Positions 1-7,272 of a stretch of 10,932 bases of DNA are shown in pieces. A program made the translations under genes and the position numbers. The notes under the pieces are model-generated. The model had not been told where the DNA came from and did not search any database. It worked only from the letters and a program-made list of their open reading frames with translations. This stretch comes from Candidatus Heimdallarchaeota archaeon. GTDB lineage: Archaea > Asgardarchaeota > Heimdallarchaeia > Heimdallarchaeales > Kariarchaeaceae. The DNA lies in assembly GCA_029882335.1 (NCBI GenBank), contig JAOUKW010000112.1, forward strand, positions 1-10,932. The letters are read 5' to 3'. How positions within the stretch are numbered: the stretch's first letter is position 1; each line of letters starts with the position of its first letter.

Positions 1-1
1 C

Positions 2-1759
2 CAAAACATAAAATTTAACCAAACTAAACACGAGAATGTCGTTAATAAAATCATTGAAGTTCAAAATATCAGTAATCTTAGTGAACACGAAAAATTTGAA
101 TTCATAGAAGAATATTATGAGATGATTGATTCATCCTCTCATTATCAAAATCTAATTTTAAAACTAGCATTAAATAAGAGTTCTGAGAATGTGACTGAAA
201 TTTTATTATCACGATTATTTGCACGATTAAATATCACAAATGAAAATAATAAATTTAGTTTTATTCAACAGATGAATAAATTATTAGAATTAGAACCGAA
301 TTGTAGAGAAAAATTACAAAAATCAATTTACATAAAAATTCTTGATGGGATATTATTAAAGAAAGATGAATTTCAAAACAAAATTACATCAACTACAGAG
401 TTACTCCAATTCATTTCAGTAATTAATAGTATAGGAATTATATTCTCCTCTCATGATTTTCTTGAAACAATTGAAACATACCCAGTATTATACAATAAAA
501 TCATTGACCCCAAACAAAAAAAAATTGATCGATCAGCAGTAATTGAACAAATTAATGAAATTATTCTTCCTTATTTTGATAAAAAGCAACTCGCCAAAAG
601 TAAATTGTTTACAGATGATACTATTACTTCAATTAAATCAAGTCATGAATCCATTAGACAAATGGATTTAATCGAAAAATCAATTAATAATCGAGGCAGA
701 CATGATAGAGATTATAAATTAGCAATTATGATAAAGAATACAAAAAATTACGAATGTGAATCATGTGGGTCTAAAAAAAGTAGTGAAACTATAATAACCG
801 TGAGTCATATGATTCCGCTCTATTTTGGTGTGGAATTTGGAGGTGTGGATAAATCATATAATATGGAAGTATTATGTTTGTTTTGTCATAAAAATTATGA
901 GAGAAAATTTGATGAAGAATTAGCAACAAATACTAGAATTCATACTAAAGATGATTTATTTCAATATTTAAAACAAAAGTTCCCCAAGAATGAATTTTTA
1001 ATGCATAGAACTAACTATACACCAATTATACCAACAGAACGATCATCAATAACAACAAACATACCCACACCAGAAGAATCAATTTCAGAGCAAATTAAAA
1101 TCTATCTGAAGAAATTAATTTATCAGTTAAAATTTAGTAATCAATATAAATTAAATACGCAAAAATTATCGAATGATCAAATTATAGAACTTAAAGACAA
1201 ATTGGAATTTCTCTTAGATAATAAGGATACAACCATGGAAATTAGTTTGATGAAAGCAATAATATACCTCTCTTATAGTTTAGAATTATTCTCAATCACA
1301 GAATTTTATATAGATCAGATATTATCCATCGAAAATGATTTTGATATAATTATGTTTAAAGCAAAATGCTTGTTTAAGAAAAAACAGTACAATGAAGTTT
1401 TAAATTTAACGAATAAGATATTAAAACACAGGAATAAACATTATGAGGCTTTTTATTTACAAGCAGAAACACATCTCATATTAAAGGATCTAGAAAATGC
1501 AAGAAAAAACTGGAAAGCAACTCTAAAATTTGCACCTGCAAACTGGGATAAGAGAAAACAAGTATCAGATAAATTAACAAAATCTAGAGAGGAGAAGAAA
1601 AAGAAAAACTTGAAGAAAAAAACAAAATCAATACAAACAGGGTCACTTTCAATTAAATGCTTCAACTGCAATAACACATTCATAACTCAGTCCAATTTTA
1701 ACAAACACAATGATAATTGTCAACGAACGGATCGATATAAAATACATTCAGAATCATAG
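2..1759 (+). CDS. HNH endonuclease-domain protein with TPR-like region and C-terminal zinc finger (5'-partial)
   Basis: Probable metal-dependent nuclease of unknown target. Residue numbers count from the Met codon at 122. The HNH core is complete: C212-x2-C215, H229 in SHMIPL, N247, then C252-x2-C255-H256. The two CxxC pairs should bind structural zinc, and H229/N247/H256 match the catalytic H-N-H pattern. Residues about 370-475 are paired amphipathic helices resembling TPR repeats. A lysine-rich stretch (about 490-502) leads to a CCHC zinc finger, C513-x2-C516-x12-H529-x3-C533. The N-terminal 200 residues are helical and unrecognised. I do not take ATG 122 as the start: the frame is open for 40 further codons to position 2 and the upstream codons read as ordinary protein, so the true start lies outside the window. 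The gene ends TAG and overlaps rtcA by one base (TAGTG). The HNH call is firm; the biological role (defence, mobile element or repair) is open. Confidence 0.85.
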   Translation, partial: QNIKFNQTKHENVVNKIIEVQNISNLSEHEKFEFIEEYYEMIDSSSHYQNLILKLALNKSSENVTEILLSRLFARLNITNENNKFSFIQQMNKLLELEPNCREKLQKSIYIKILDGILLKKDEFQNKITSTTELLQFISVINSIGIIFSSHDFLETIETYPVLYNKIIDPKQKKIDRSAVIEQINEIILPYFDKKQLAKSKLFTDDTITSIKSSHESIRQMDLIEKSINNRGRHDRDYKLAIMIKNTKNYECESCGSKKSSETIITVSHMIPLYFGVEFGGVDKSYNMEVLCLFCHKNYERKFDEELATNTRIHTKDDLFQYLKQKFPKNEFLMHRTNYTPIIPTERSSITTNIPTPEESISEQIKIYLKKLIYQLKFSNQYKLNTQKLSNDQIIELKDKLEFLLDNKDTTMEISLMKAIIYLSYSLELFSITEFYIDQILSIENDFDIIMFKAKCLFKKKQYNEVLNLTNKILKHRNKHYEAFYLQAETHLILKDLENARKNWKATLKFAPANWDKRKQVSDKLTKSREEKKKKNLKKKTKSIQTGSLSIKCFNCNNTFITQSNFNKHNDNCQRTDRYKIHSES

Positions 1760-2817
1760 TGCAAGGATGGAAGTGTGTAACAATCGAATCATTAAATGAT
1801 CCAATATTACTTGATGGAAAGATGGGAGGTGGGAGTGTGATTAGAGTTGGAGTACCATTAGCTCTATCACAAAAAAGACCGATTAAAATAGTGAATGTTA
1901 GAATAAATAGACCTAGAGTAGGACTACAAGTACAACATATTGCAGGTTTAAGCATGCTATCTAAATTAACGGGATGTAGATTAAATGGGGTTGAAATTGG
2001 CTCTACAGATATTATTGTTGAACCAAATCGATCAGTATATACCAATAGTTTACCTAAGATCCAAATTCCTTCTTCAGCAGCAGTATCGCTTGTTGTTCAA
2101 ACATTGACTAATTTTGTTATTGCCAGTAAGAATCCCATGGGATTTGAGTTTTCAGGAGGGGGAAGCCACGTAAACTTCAGTCCGAATTTTGATATTCTAA
2201 TAAACGTAAATATCCCATTATTCAAATTATTTGGTTTAAATCTATCAGTGCAACTACTCAAGCCAGGTTTTTATCCAAAAGGAGCTTCTCTTGGAAAAAT
2301 ATATGCAAAACAACTAGAACACAAATTAGTAAATATTGAAAAGGGGGATCAACAGGAGCTTCAACTAATTAGTGTTGCTTCAACTCAATCACAACTAACT
2401 AAAGTTGCTGAAAAACAAATTGATGGATTCAAATCAATCATCCCTGATGTGACCAATCAATTTGCAGGTTATGCAAATTCAGTATCCAATGGATCTTCTC
2501 TGAGTGCAATTATCAAATCGAATAATGGATCAATTAAGGGTATTGCTAGAATAGGAGATGATAGGATCAATCCATTTGAATTAGGTAGAAGAACTGCAAA
2601 GGCAACATTGAGGGAACTCAATCAGCTAGGTGGTGTGGACGAACAAATTGCAGATCAACTACTGGTTTCACTAGCATTTGCACCAAAAGGATCAAGTTAT
2701 ACCTTTGAAAATATATTCCCACATGTTAAAACCAATTACAATGTGATCTCTCAAATATTAGGCCAAGTATTAGAAATTACCAAAGAAGATGGATATTATA
2801 AAGTTTCCAAGATTTAA
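1759..2817 (+). CDS. rtcA: RNA 3'-terminal phosphate cyclase-like protein (RtcA family), divergent
   Basis: RtcA converts an RNA 3'-phosphate to a 2',3'-cyclic phosphate using ATP through an enzyme-AMP on histidine. At 352 residues the length is normal for the family. Visible family features are LDG near residue 18-20, the arginine/glutamine block R48-x2-R51...GLQVQH (about residues 48-60), GVEIGST (77-83), SGGG (132-135), FYPKG (171-175), ADQLL (298-302) and the C-terminal PHVKTN, in which H322 aligns with the adenylated His309 of E. coli RtcA. Unusually, the N-terminal DG-x2-GEGGGQ signature is shortened to DGKMGGGS, so the conserved glutamate and glutamine are gone, and the YP-x-GGG motif reads YPKGAS. 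GTG at 1759 is chosen because the frame has a stop at 1738-1740 and no ATG before the conserved region; it overlaps the preceding TAG, suggesting translational coupling. It converges with the ligase gene, 14 bp away. The family is secure; catalytic competence is uncertain. Confidence 0.85.
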   Translation: MQGWKCVTIESLNDPILLDGKMGGGSVIRVGVPLALSQKRPIKIVNVRINRPRVGLQVQHIAGLSMLSKLTGCRLNGVEIGSTDIIVEPNRSVYTNSLPKIQIPSSAAVSLVVQTLTNFVIASKNPMGFEFSGGGSHVNFSPNFDILINVNIPLFKLFGLNLSVQLLKPGFYPKGASLGKIYAKQLEHKLVNIEKGDQQELQLISVASTQSQLTKVAEKQIDGFKSIIPDVTNQFAGYANSVSNGSSLSAIIKSNNGSIKGIARIGDDRINPFELGRRTAKATLRELNQLGGVDEQIADQLLVSLAFAPKGSSYTFENIFPHVKTNYNVISQILGQVLEITKEDGYYKVSKI

Positions 2818-2831
2818 ATATTTGCTTAATT

Positions 2832-4754
2832 TTATCCTTCAGATCTCATATAGTCATTCAATATTGATTGATATTGAGAAATATCCTGAACAGGTTTATC
2901 TTCACGAATATGTAAGAATCTAGCATTTCGAAGGCTAAATACATCATCTTTTCTCACAATTCCTAAGCTATCAATGGATATAACTATATCAGGAATAATT
3001 TCAAATCCTAGATTTTTTCCAGATTGTGTATATCTACTATTATTATCGATTCCTTCCTGCAAATCAATAAATTTGTCTGTTTGTTTTAATAATCCGCGTT
3101 CTACAATTAATTCTGCTAATCTCAATCCTGCAACTGCACTTATCCCTCGAATCATCCCTAAATTTCGGAATTCTTCCTTATCTAATGCTGCATATCTAAA
3201 TCCCCAAACACGAATACTATTTAAATCCTGAATTGGGATAATACCTGTAATTGTAACATCAATCTCTTCTTTTGGTTTCAATTTCTGCCAAGATGGGTCT
3301 CTCTTCCCCATATAATACAAACTATCAGGGAGTTTTAGTATGGCACCTTCAAATCCTACATTAATATATTGATAATAAATACTTAATAAATCAGATTTAT
3401 TAAAAACCTTAGTCGTTTCAACTTCTCTAATTTCAAATCCAATAGGAAGTCTCTTGGACTTTATATTCTTAATAATACGATTACGAATTGTCTTTCTATT
3501 TTCATATGGTAAATTTATTAACTCAACACCATTTAAATAAATAATGTCAAAAACAATATAAACCAAAGTATAATCACTGATTCCCTTATTAATAGAATCA
3601 TGGAGCTCATATACATTTAAAAATTCAGGTCCATCCTCACTCCATCTAAATGCAGTCATTTCACCATCAATAATAACTGAAAACTCAGAAATTAAATTTG
3701 ATAATTCATAAATTGATGGAAATTTATACATATAACTTTTCCTTCTTCTCGAATAACACTTAACAGAATTACCTAATTTATGTATAATCAACCTTATTCC
3801 ATCATATTTTGCCTCTGCATATATTGGGAACTGATATTTCTTTTGCCATTTCGCTGCTAACATGGGTTTGAATGTTCTAAAGGGAATTAAACGGCTGAAC
3901 TCATCAATAGATCCATTTTTTTCAACTAGCTTTGCGATATCAATCATACTATGCATAGAAACCGTTTTTTCCAACAAAGACCTTTCTATATTATATATTC
4001 GAGAAAATACCCTAATTAAGCTTGTATTTCGTGAAATAAAATCGTGAAACTTGTTGATTTGTGAAGCGAGAAAATATATCTCTATTTTTCCCATCCTTGC
4101 TAATAAAGAGGTGAAAACCATTAGTTTTAATCTGATTCGATTATCATTTGCCAAAAATTTTCCAACAACCATCAACTCCGCAACTGTTAAATCACCTCTC
4201 TCTTTATTAATAAATGAGGCTACTGAAAGTGCCCAAATTCCATCATATTTTTTTAACCTACGATATTCAATTTCATCCTTTGTGGCATTGATATTTAAGA
4301 TTCCAATGCATTTTTCAAATCTTATTTTACCAATTCCACACGAATTAAAGTTAGTTTCTTCTTCAAGCAATGATATCTTAGTTGATAAATTTAATCCATT
4401 TTCTAATTGTAGAAACCATTCTAATCTACGATCTACATTTCTTATATTTGGATAATGAATTCGATAAAAACGATAAAATAAATATGATTTATTTTTATAT
4501 GGTATTAAAATATCTCTACAGATGGCATAGTAACTAACAGAGGATAGTTCATCTAATTTCATTGGGTAATTTGATCGAATTGATTCGATAATAATGTAGG
4601 TCAAATGCAATGGTTGTTGATATGTATTAGATAATTCATAATAGAATTCATCAGTTAATTCGGAAAATTGTAGTTGTAATTTAATTTCATCAACAATTCG
4701 AAACCATTGTTCATTTGTTTCTACGGGATTAGTTTGTCGAGTTAATATTATTAT
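2832..4754 (-). CDS. lig: ATP-dependent DNA ligase (archaeal/eukaryal LigI type), probable AUA start
   Basis: Seals DNA nicks through a lysyl-AMP intermediate. Residue numbers count from the first canonical start, TTG at 4610. The nucleotidyltransferase core is complete: motif I EAKYDG with nucleophile K268, YSRR (286-289), IDGEM (314-318), VFDIIYLNG (353-361), motif IV EGAILK (421-426), motif V WQKLK (441-445), and a C-terminal OB fold ending RFLHIREDK (564-572, motif VI-like). A helical N-terminal DNA-binding domain fills about residues 1-240 and is divergent. The TTG at 4610 gives 592 aa with no ribosome-binding site. However, 49 further codons upstream are open and read as real protein, reaching the TAA of the RecA-like gene in the same frame. 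A GGAGG at 4763-4767 lies 8 nt before ATA 4754, so I place the start there (640 aa). Stop readthrough or a sequence error at the start codon are alternatives. Enzyme identity is firm; the start is not. Confidence 0.9.
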   Translation of the reverse strand: MIILTRQTNPVETNEQWFRIVDEIKLQLQFSELTDEFYYELSNTYQQPLHLTYIIIESIRSNYPMKLDELSSVSYYAICRDILIPYKNKSYLFYRFYRIHYPNIRNVDRRLEWFLQLENGLNLSTKISLLEEETNFNSCGIGKIRFEKCIGILNINATKDEIEYRRLKKYDGIWALSVASFINKERGDLTVAELMVVGKFLANDNRIRLKLMVFTSLLARMGKIEIYFLASQINKFHDFISRNTSLIRVFSRIYNIERSLLEKTVSMHSMIDIAKLVEKNGSIDEFSRLIPFRTFKPMLAAKWQKKYQFPIYAEAKYDGIRLIIHKLGNSVKCYSRRRKSYMYKFPSIYELSNLISEFSVIIDGEMTAFRWSEDGPEFLNVYELHDSINKGISDYTLVYIVFDIIYLNGVELINLPYENRKTIRNRIIKNIKSKRLPIGFEIREVETTKVFNKSDLLSIYYQYINVGFEGAILKLPDSLYYMGKRDPSWQKLKPKEEIDVTITGIIPIQDLNSIRVWGFRYAALDKEEFRNLGMIRGISAVAGLRLAELIVERGLLKQTDKFIDLQEGIDNNSRYTQSGKNLGFEIIPDIVISIDSLGIVRKDDVFSLRNARFLHIREDKPVQDISQYQSILNDYMRSEG

Positions 4755-4757
4755 GTC

Positions 4758-5867
4758 TTATCCCTCCCAAAAATTCGGGGATAATCGCTCTCTCTCTGCT
4801 TGAAACTCCGATGCTCGAATCAACCCGTCTTGAATATGATCTATTCTAATAGGTACAGAAATTGTATTACAAACCTTTGACCTTGCACTTACCAGCATAA
4901 TAGAATTACGATATTCAGAGCCCCATATATCCGCTTCAGCTTTAGAAGTCATATTTTTTTCATAAATATGAATTGCTACCTCACTAGAGTGGAAGAGGGC
5001 TTCACCTCCCTGTGGAATACCTGAATCTTTAACCTGCCCAATTACAATACAAGTAATTCCCTGTTCATGATTATATGTTTTCAGCGCATTCAAATTATCT
5101 ACAGTATTGAGTTTAGATGGATCTAGCATATTAATAGAGTCAATTATGGTTAATTTACAACCTAAATCTTCCACTAGATATCGATAATCCCTGATAAATT
5201 CAGCCCAAGTCTTCCCTAAATGATATTGATTTGGCAAAATATAATAACGATCATCATATTGTGCTCGAAATTCATCTTCTGATAAACCTGTTAGATTTAT
5301 ACCCAAACTTAAAAAACGAGAAAATAAATCATTTCTACCAGAACTATTGCTATCATAAAATCCCTCCTCAGCAACTACATATGCGGTTCTAATATCTTGC
5401 GAAACTGCATTGATTACCATTTCCAAAGCAGATCTTGTTTTTCCAGAATATGCTGGTCCAGTAAGTGTAATTGTACATCCCATTGGTAAACCATTCATTG
5501 AGCTGCTATCATTTTTCAAAAAGAGTTTTCCAAAAAAAGGATGGATTTTTATAGATTCTTGAACTGTAATTCCTCTATGTATTGTTTTTGGTAGGATAAT
5601 ATCATGATCTACTGCATCTGGTTCCTGAATCTCTTGAACTTGAAATGGTGTAGAAGAAGCCCACTGCTGTGGTGAAACTCCAACATTCATCATATTTTGG
5701 AATGTTGTCATCATTTGCGATAATAACTTTATAGGATCTGATTGCTCTTGATTAGTAAAAGGTGATGATGTCGGAAATGGTTCTTCATCTTCTATAGGAG
5801 GTCTGTTTAGACTGACTTCGTTAGGTAATTCATCATCACTAAATGATGCCCTTTTCTTTTTTGACAT
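4758..5867 (-). CDS. RecA/RadA/KaiC-superfamily ATPase
   Basis: A single RecA-fold ATPase domain, likely acting on DNA strands or in recombination/repair. The first about 100 residues are acidic and Pro/Ser/Gln-rich with no clear fold. The core starts around residue 100: Walker A GPAYSGKT (137-144), VVAEEG (164-169) in the position of the usual GEES/GE motif, Walker B LTIIDS (239-244), and a GQVKDSG segment (277-283) resembling the sensor region of bacterial RadA/Sms and KaiC-like proteins. No zinc finger (as in bacterial RadA) and no N-terminal helix-hairpin-helix domain (as in archaeal RadA recombinase) is visible, so it is a paralogue rather than the main recombinase. The start is ATG at 5867 without a Shine-Dalgarno; an A/T-rich TATA-like box 25-32 nt upstream fits a leaderless transcript. 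It is followed directly, in frame, by DNA ligase, supporting a repair role. The superfamily is certain; the subfamily is not. Confidence 0.85.
   Translation of the reverse strand: MSKKKRASFSDDELPNEVSLNRPPIEDEEPFPTSSPFTNQEQSDPIKLLSQMMTTFQNMMNVGVSPQQWASSTPFQVQEIQEPDAVDHDIILPKTIHRGITVQESIKIHPFFGKLFLKNDSSSMNGLPMGCTITLTGPAYSGKTRSALEMVINAVSQDIRTAYVVAEEGFYDSNSSGRNDLFSRFLSLGINLTGLSEDEFRAQYDDRYYILPNQYHLGKTWAEFIRDYRYLVEDLGCKLTIIDSINMLDPSKLNTVDNLNALKTYNHEQGITCIVIGQVKDSGIPQGGEALFHSSEVAIHIYEKNMTSKAEADIWGSEYRNSIMLVSARSKVCNTISVPIRIDHIQDGLIRASEFQAERERLSPNFWEG
4763..4767 (-). promoter_or_regulatory. Shine-Dalgarno sequence for the DNA ligase gene
   Basis: On the minus strand the end of the RecA-like gene reads TTGGGAGGGATAAGACATAA. 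The GGAGG sits inside the last codons (Trp-Glu-Gly) of that gene, 8 nt before an ATA codon at 4754-4752 in the ligase frame. This is good spacing for ribosome binding and decides the start call: no ATG, GTG or TTG lies near it. The site argues for translational coupling between the two genes. Confidence 0.6.
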
Positions 5868-5891
5868 ACATAGAAATATACAACATAATTA

Positions 5892-5899
5892 TTTTTATC
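5892..5899 (-). promoter_or_regulatory. TATA-like box for the RecA-like ATPase gene
   Basis: On the minus strand the sequence AGATAAAAATAATTATG places an A/T-rich TATA-like element 25-32 nt before the ATG at 5867. That spacing suits an archaeal promoter giving a leaderless or very short leader mRNA. The surroundings are all AT-rich, so the call is positional and weak. Confidence 0.35.
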
Positions 5900-6138
5900 T
5901 TTTGTAAAGAGAATTTTTTTGAAACAAGTTTAATTAAAATAATAAATTTTTATAATAATTTTCTGATTTATCGAATTTTAAAAGAAAACAATATCTAAAT
6001 TAAATTCTTAATTTTGGCAATTGGATGGTATAAATATGAAAATAAGTAAAAATCAAACTATATTATTCTAAACCAAAATTTATATAATACAAAAGATATA
6101 ATGTAATCAATCAATTATTGAAGTGAATTTATACCTCA

Positions 6139-6146
6139 TTTAAATA
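6139..6146 (+). promoter_or_regulatory. TATA box for the HEAT-like gene
   Basis: TTTAAATA matches the archaeal TATA-box consensus closely. It lies 34-41 nt before the GTG at 6180, predicting a transcription start about 10 nt upstream of the gene. It is the best promoter match in the window. Confidence 0.5.
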
Positions 6147-6179
6147 CTTGATTAGTAAAATCATTATTGGTTATAGTAC

Positions 6180-6467
6180 GTGAATGACATGAATGCAATA
6201 AATCAATCATCTGTAAGAGATGAAAGCAGGATAATTCTTGATTTTGCGTTATATGATACTGATGAGGATATACGTTGGGCTTTTATCAATGATATTTCTG
6301 ATTATACTCAACTGAAACAGATAATTCTACAAGAAACAAATTATGAAAATCAATTATTAGCTCTAGAAAAAATAGATAATACCAAGGATTTAATTGAATT
6401 GTCAATAAATATAGTAGAACCGAGAATAAAACAAAAAATCATAGAAAAATTAAATGCTTCTAATTAA
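6180..6467 (+). CDS. Small HEAT-like repeat protein
   Basis: A 95-residue protein of unknown function, probably an adaptor. It shows about two and a half tandem helical repeats of roughly 22-24 residues after a 25-residue leader. The segments start near DEDIRWAF, NYENQLLAL and EPRIKQKI, each followed by an I/L-D/N-x-T/L-x2-L-type turn (DISDYTQL, KIDNTKDL, EKLNAS). This is the pattern of short HEAT-like repeats of the kind VR-x2-A-x2-KL-D-x3-L found as small stand-alone proteins in archaea and bacteria. The call starts at GTG 6180; ATG at 6189 is an alternative that removes three residues. No Shine-Dalgarno is seen. The 3' end overlaps the stop codon of the convergent GTPase gene by 4 bp, so transcripts of the two would be complementary at their ends. 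The repeat assignment is by eye. Confidence 0.7.
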   Translation: MNDMNAINQSSVRDESRIILDFALYDTDEDIRWAFINDISDYTQLKQIILQETNYENQLLALEKIDNTKDLIELSINIVEPRIKQKIIEKLNASN

Positions 6468-7183
6468 TGGTATCGTGTAGATGCAGTTTTTACCTGTTTC
6501 AGGGTCAATGGGAATCCATGAATTTGATTAAGAAAAATACGTAAAGGAAGGATGAAAGATTCCATATCCAAATTGGAGGTTTCATAAATATTTATTTCTG
6601 AACTATCAATCCATCTTGTAATTGAATCCATTCCGACATAAATTCCTTTATGTTCTAAATCTTTTTTATTTATGAAAATTAATACTGGAATTTCAGTATT
6701 ATTCTTACCCTCTAATTTTTTAACCATATCCAAGTATACTGAAATCCTCTCGACACTTTGTATATTTGTTCCATCTGAAAAAATAATAACACCATCAGCC
6801 CCATCTAATGAAATATCAGTCATAAAATCAAATCTCTCCTGTCCAGCATTATCAATAATTAAAGTTGGATATATAGCATCTATGTCTTCCTCATCAATTG
6901 GTAATTCATTACTTGTTAAGGGAAAATAATGAAAATAATTAGTTTTAGTAACTACAAATAACATTAATTTTACATTAAAGCTTATTGTAGTTGTGGAATT
7001 TTGGTAGATATTTTTATCAATTGTAGTAAAAGTGTTTTCAAGAATAGACTCTTCGAGTTTTACTTTCCTTTGCACCTCTCCACCAAGAAAATCATTTCCT
7101 GCAGAAATAAGATTTTTAAAAAATGTCGTTTTGCCTGAACCCGTTGTACCTAGAATTACTACTTTCCTGAGAAATTTTGCCAT
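6464..7183 (-). CDS. Ras/Arf-like small GTP-binding protein with long switch-region insert
   Basis: Cytosolic GTPase switch, 239 aa. The motifs are G1 GTTGSGKTT (12-20), G3 DNAGQERF (111-118) with the glutamine needed for hydrolysis, G4 NKKD (172-175), and a G5-like ETSN (201-204). A threonine-rich TTTIS (64-68) may provide the switch I threonine. The stretch from G1 to G3 is about 90 residues, roughly twice that of a canonical Ras-family domain, and includes an acidic insert (ELPIDEEDID) just before G3. No prenylation cysteine or membrane segment is visible. Related archaeal, notably Asgard, GTPases are diverse, and MglA/Gtr-like families also have DxxGQERF. The start is ATG at 7183 with a TATA-like box 26-37 nt upstream and no Shine-Dalgarno. 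It lies 89 bp after a same-strand ATPase gene and overlaps the convergent HEAT-like gene at its stop. The GTPase fold is certain; partner and process are unknown. Confidence 0.9.
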   Translation of the reverse strand: MAKFLRKVVILGTTGSGKTTFFKNLISAGNDFLGGEVQRKVKLEESILENTFTTIDKNIYQNSTTTISFNVKLMLFVVTKTNYFHYFPLTSNELPIDEEDIDAIYPTLIIDNAGQERFDFMTDISLDGADGVIIFSDGTNIQSVERISVYLDMVKKLEGKNNTEIPVLIFINKKDLEHKGIYVGMDSITRWIDSSEINIYETSNLDMESFILPLRIFLNQIHGFPLTLKQVKTASTRYH

Positions 7184-7208
7184 ATTATTCTAGATATTAT
7201 ACAAACAT

Positions 7209-7220
7209 TATTTATAATTT
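7209..7220 (-). promoter_or_regulatory. TATA-like box for the GTPase gene
   Basis: On the minus strand AAATTATAAATA lies 26-37 nt before the ATG at 7183. It suggests that the GTPase has its own promoter within the 89-bp gap after the ATPase gene, with a leaderless or short-leader mRNA. Confidence 0.4.
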
Positions 7221-7272
7221 ATTCTATAAATGATTTTTGGATTACTACAAATCTTGAATTAATTTTAATCAT

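Larger units (their letters stand above)
5868..6179. other. Divergent AT-rich intergenic region
   Basis: This 312-bp stretch separates the minus-strand RecA-like gene from the plus-strand HEAT-like gene. It is extremely A/T-rich with many stops in all frames and no coding-like frame longer than about a dozen codons. It holds TATA-like boxes for both flanking genes plus a further TTTATATAA at 6079-6087 that could serve either strand. I see no clear operator, tRNA or repeat array. Confidence 0.6.

Noticed and set aside
122..124. ATG as the start of the HNH protein
   Set aside because: The frame is open for 40 more codons to the window edge with coding-like content, so this Met is probably internal.
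1698..2045. Minus-strand frame opposite the start of the RtcA gene
   Set aside because: It is a shadow of a clearly recognisable protein on the other strand and has no motifs of its own; the same holds for the other long antisense frames over the ligase, GTPase and ATPase genes.
2641..2700. Loss of the RtcA catalytic histidine (Gln in DEQIADQ)
   Set aside because: That position is not the adenylation site; aligning the C-terminus places the nucleophile in the later PHVKTN motif, where histidine is present.
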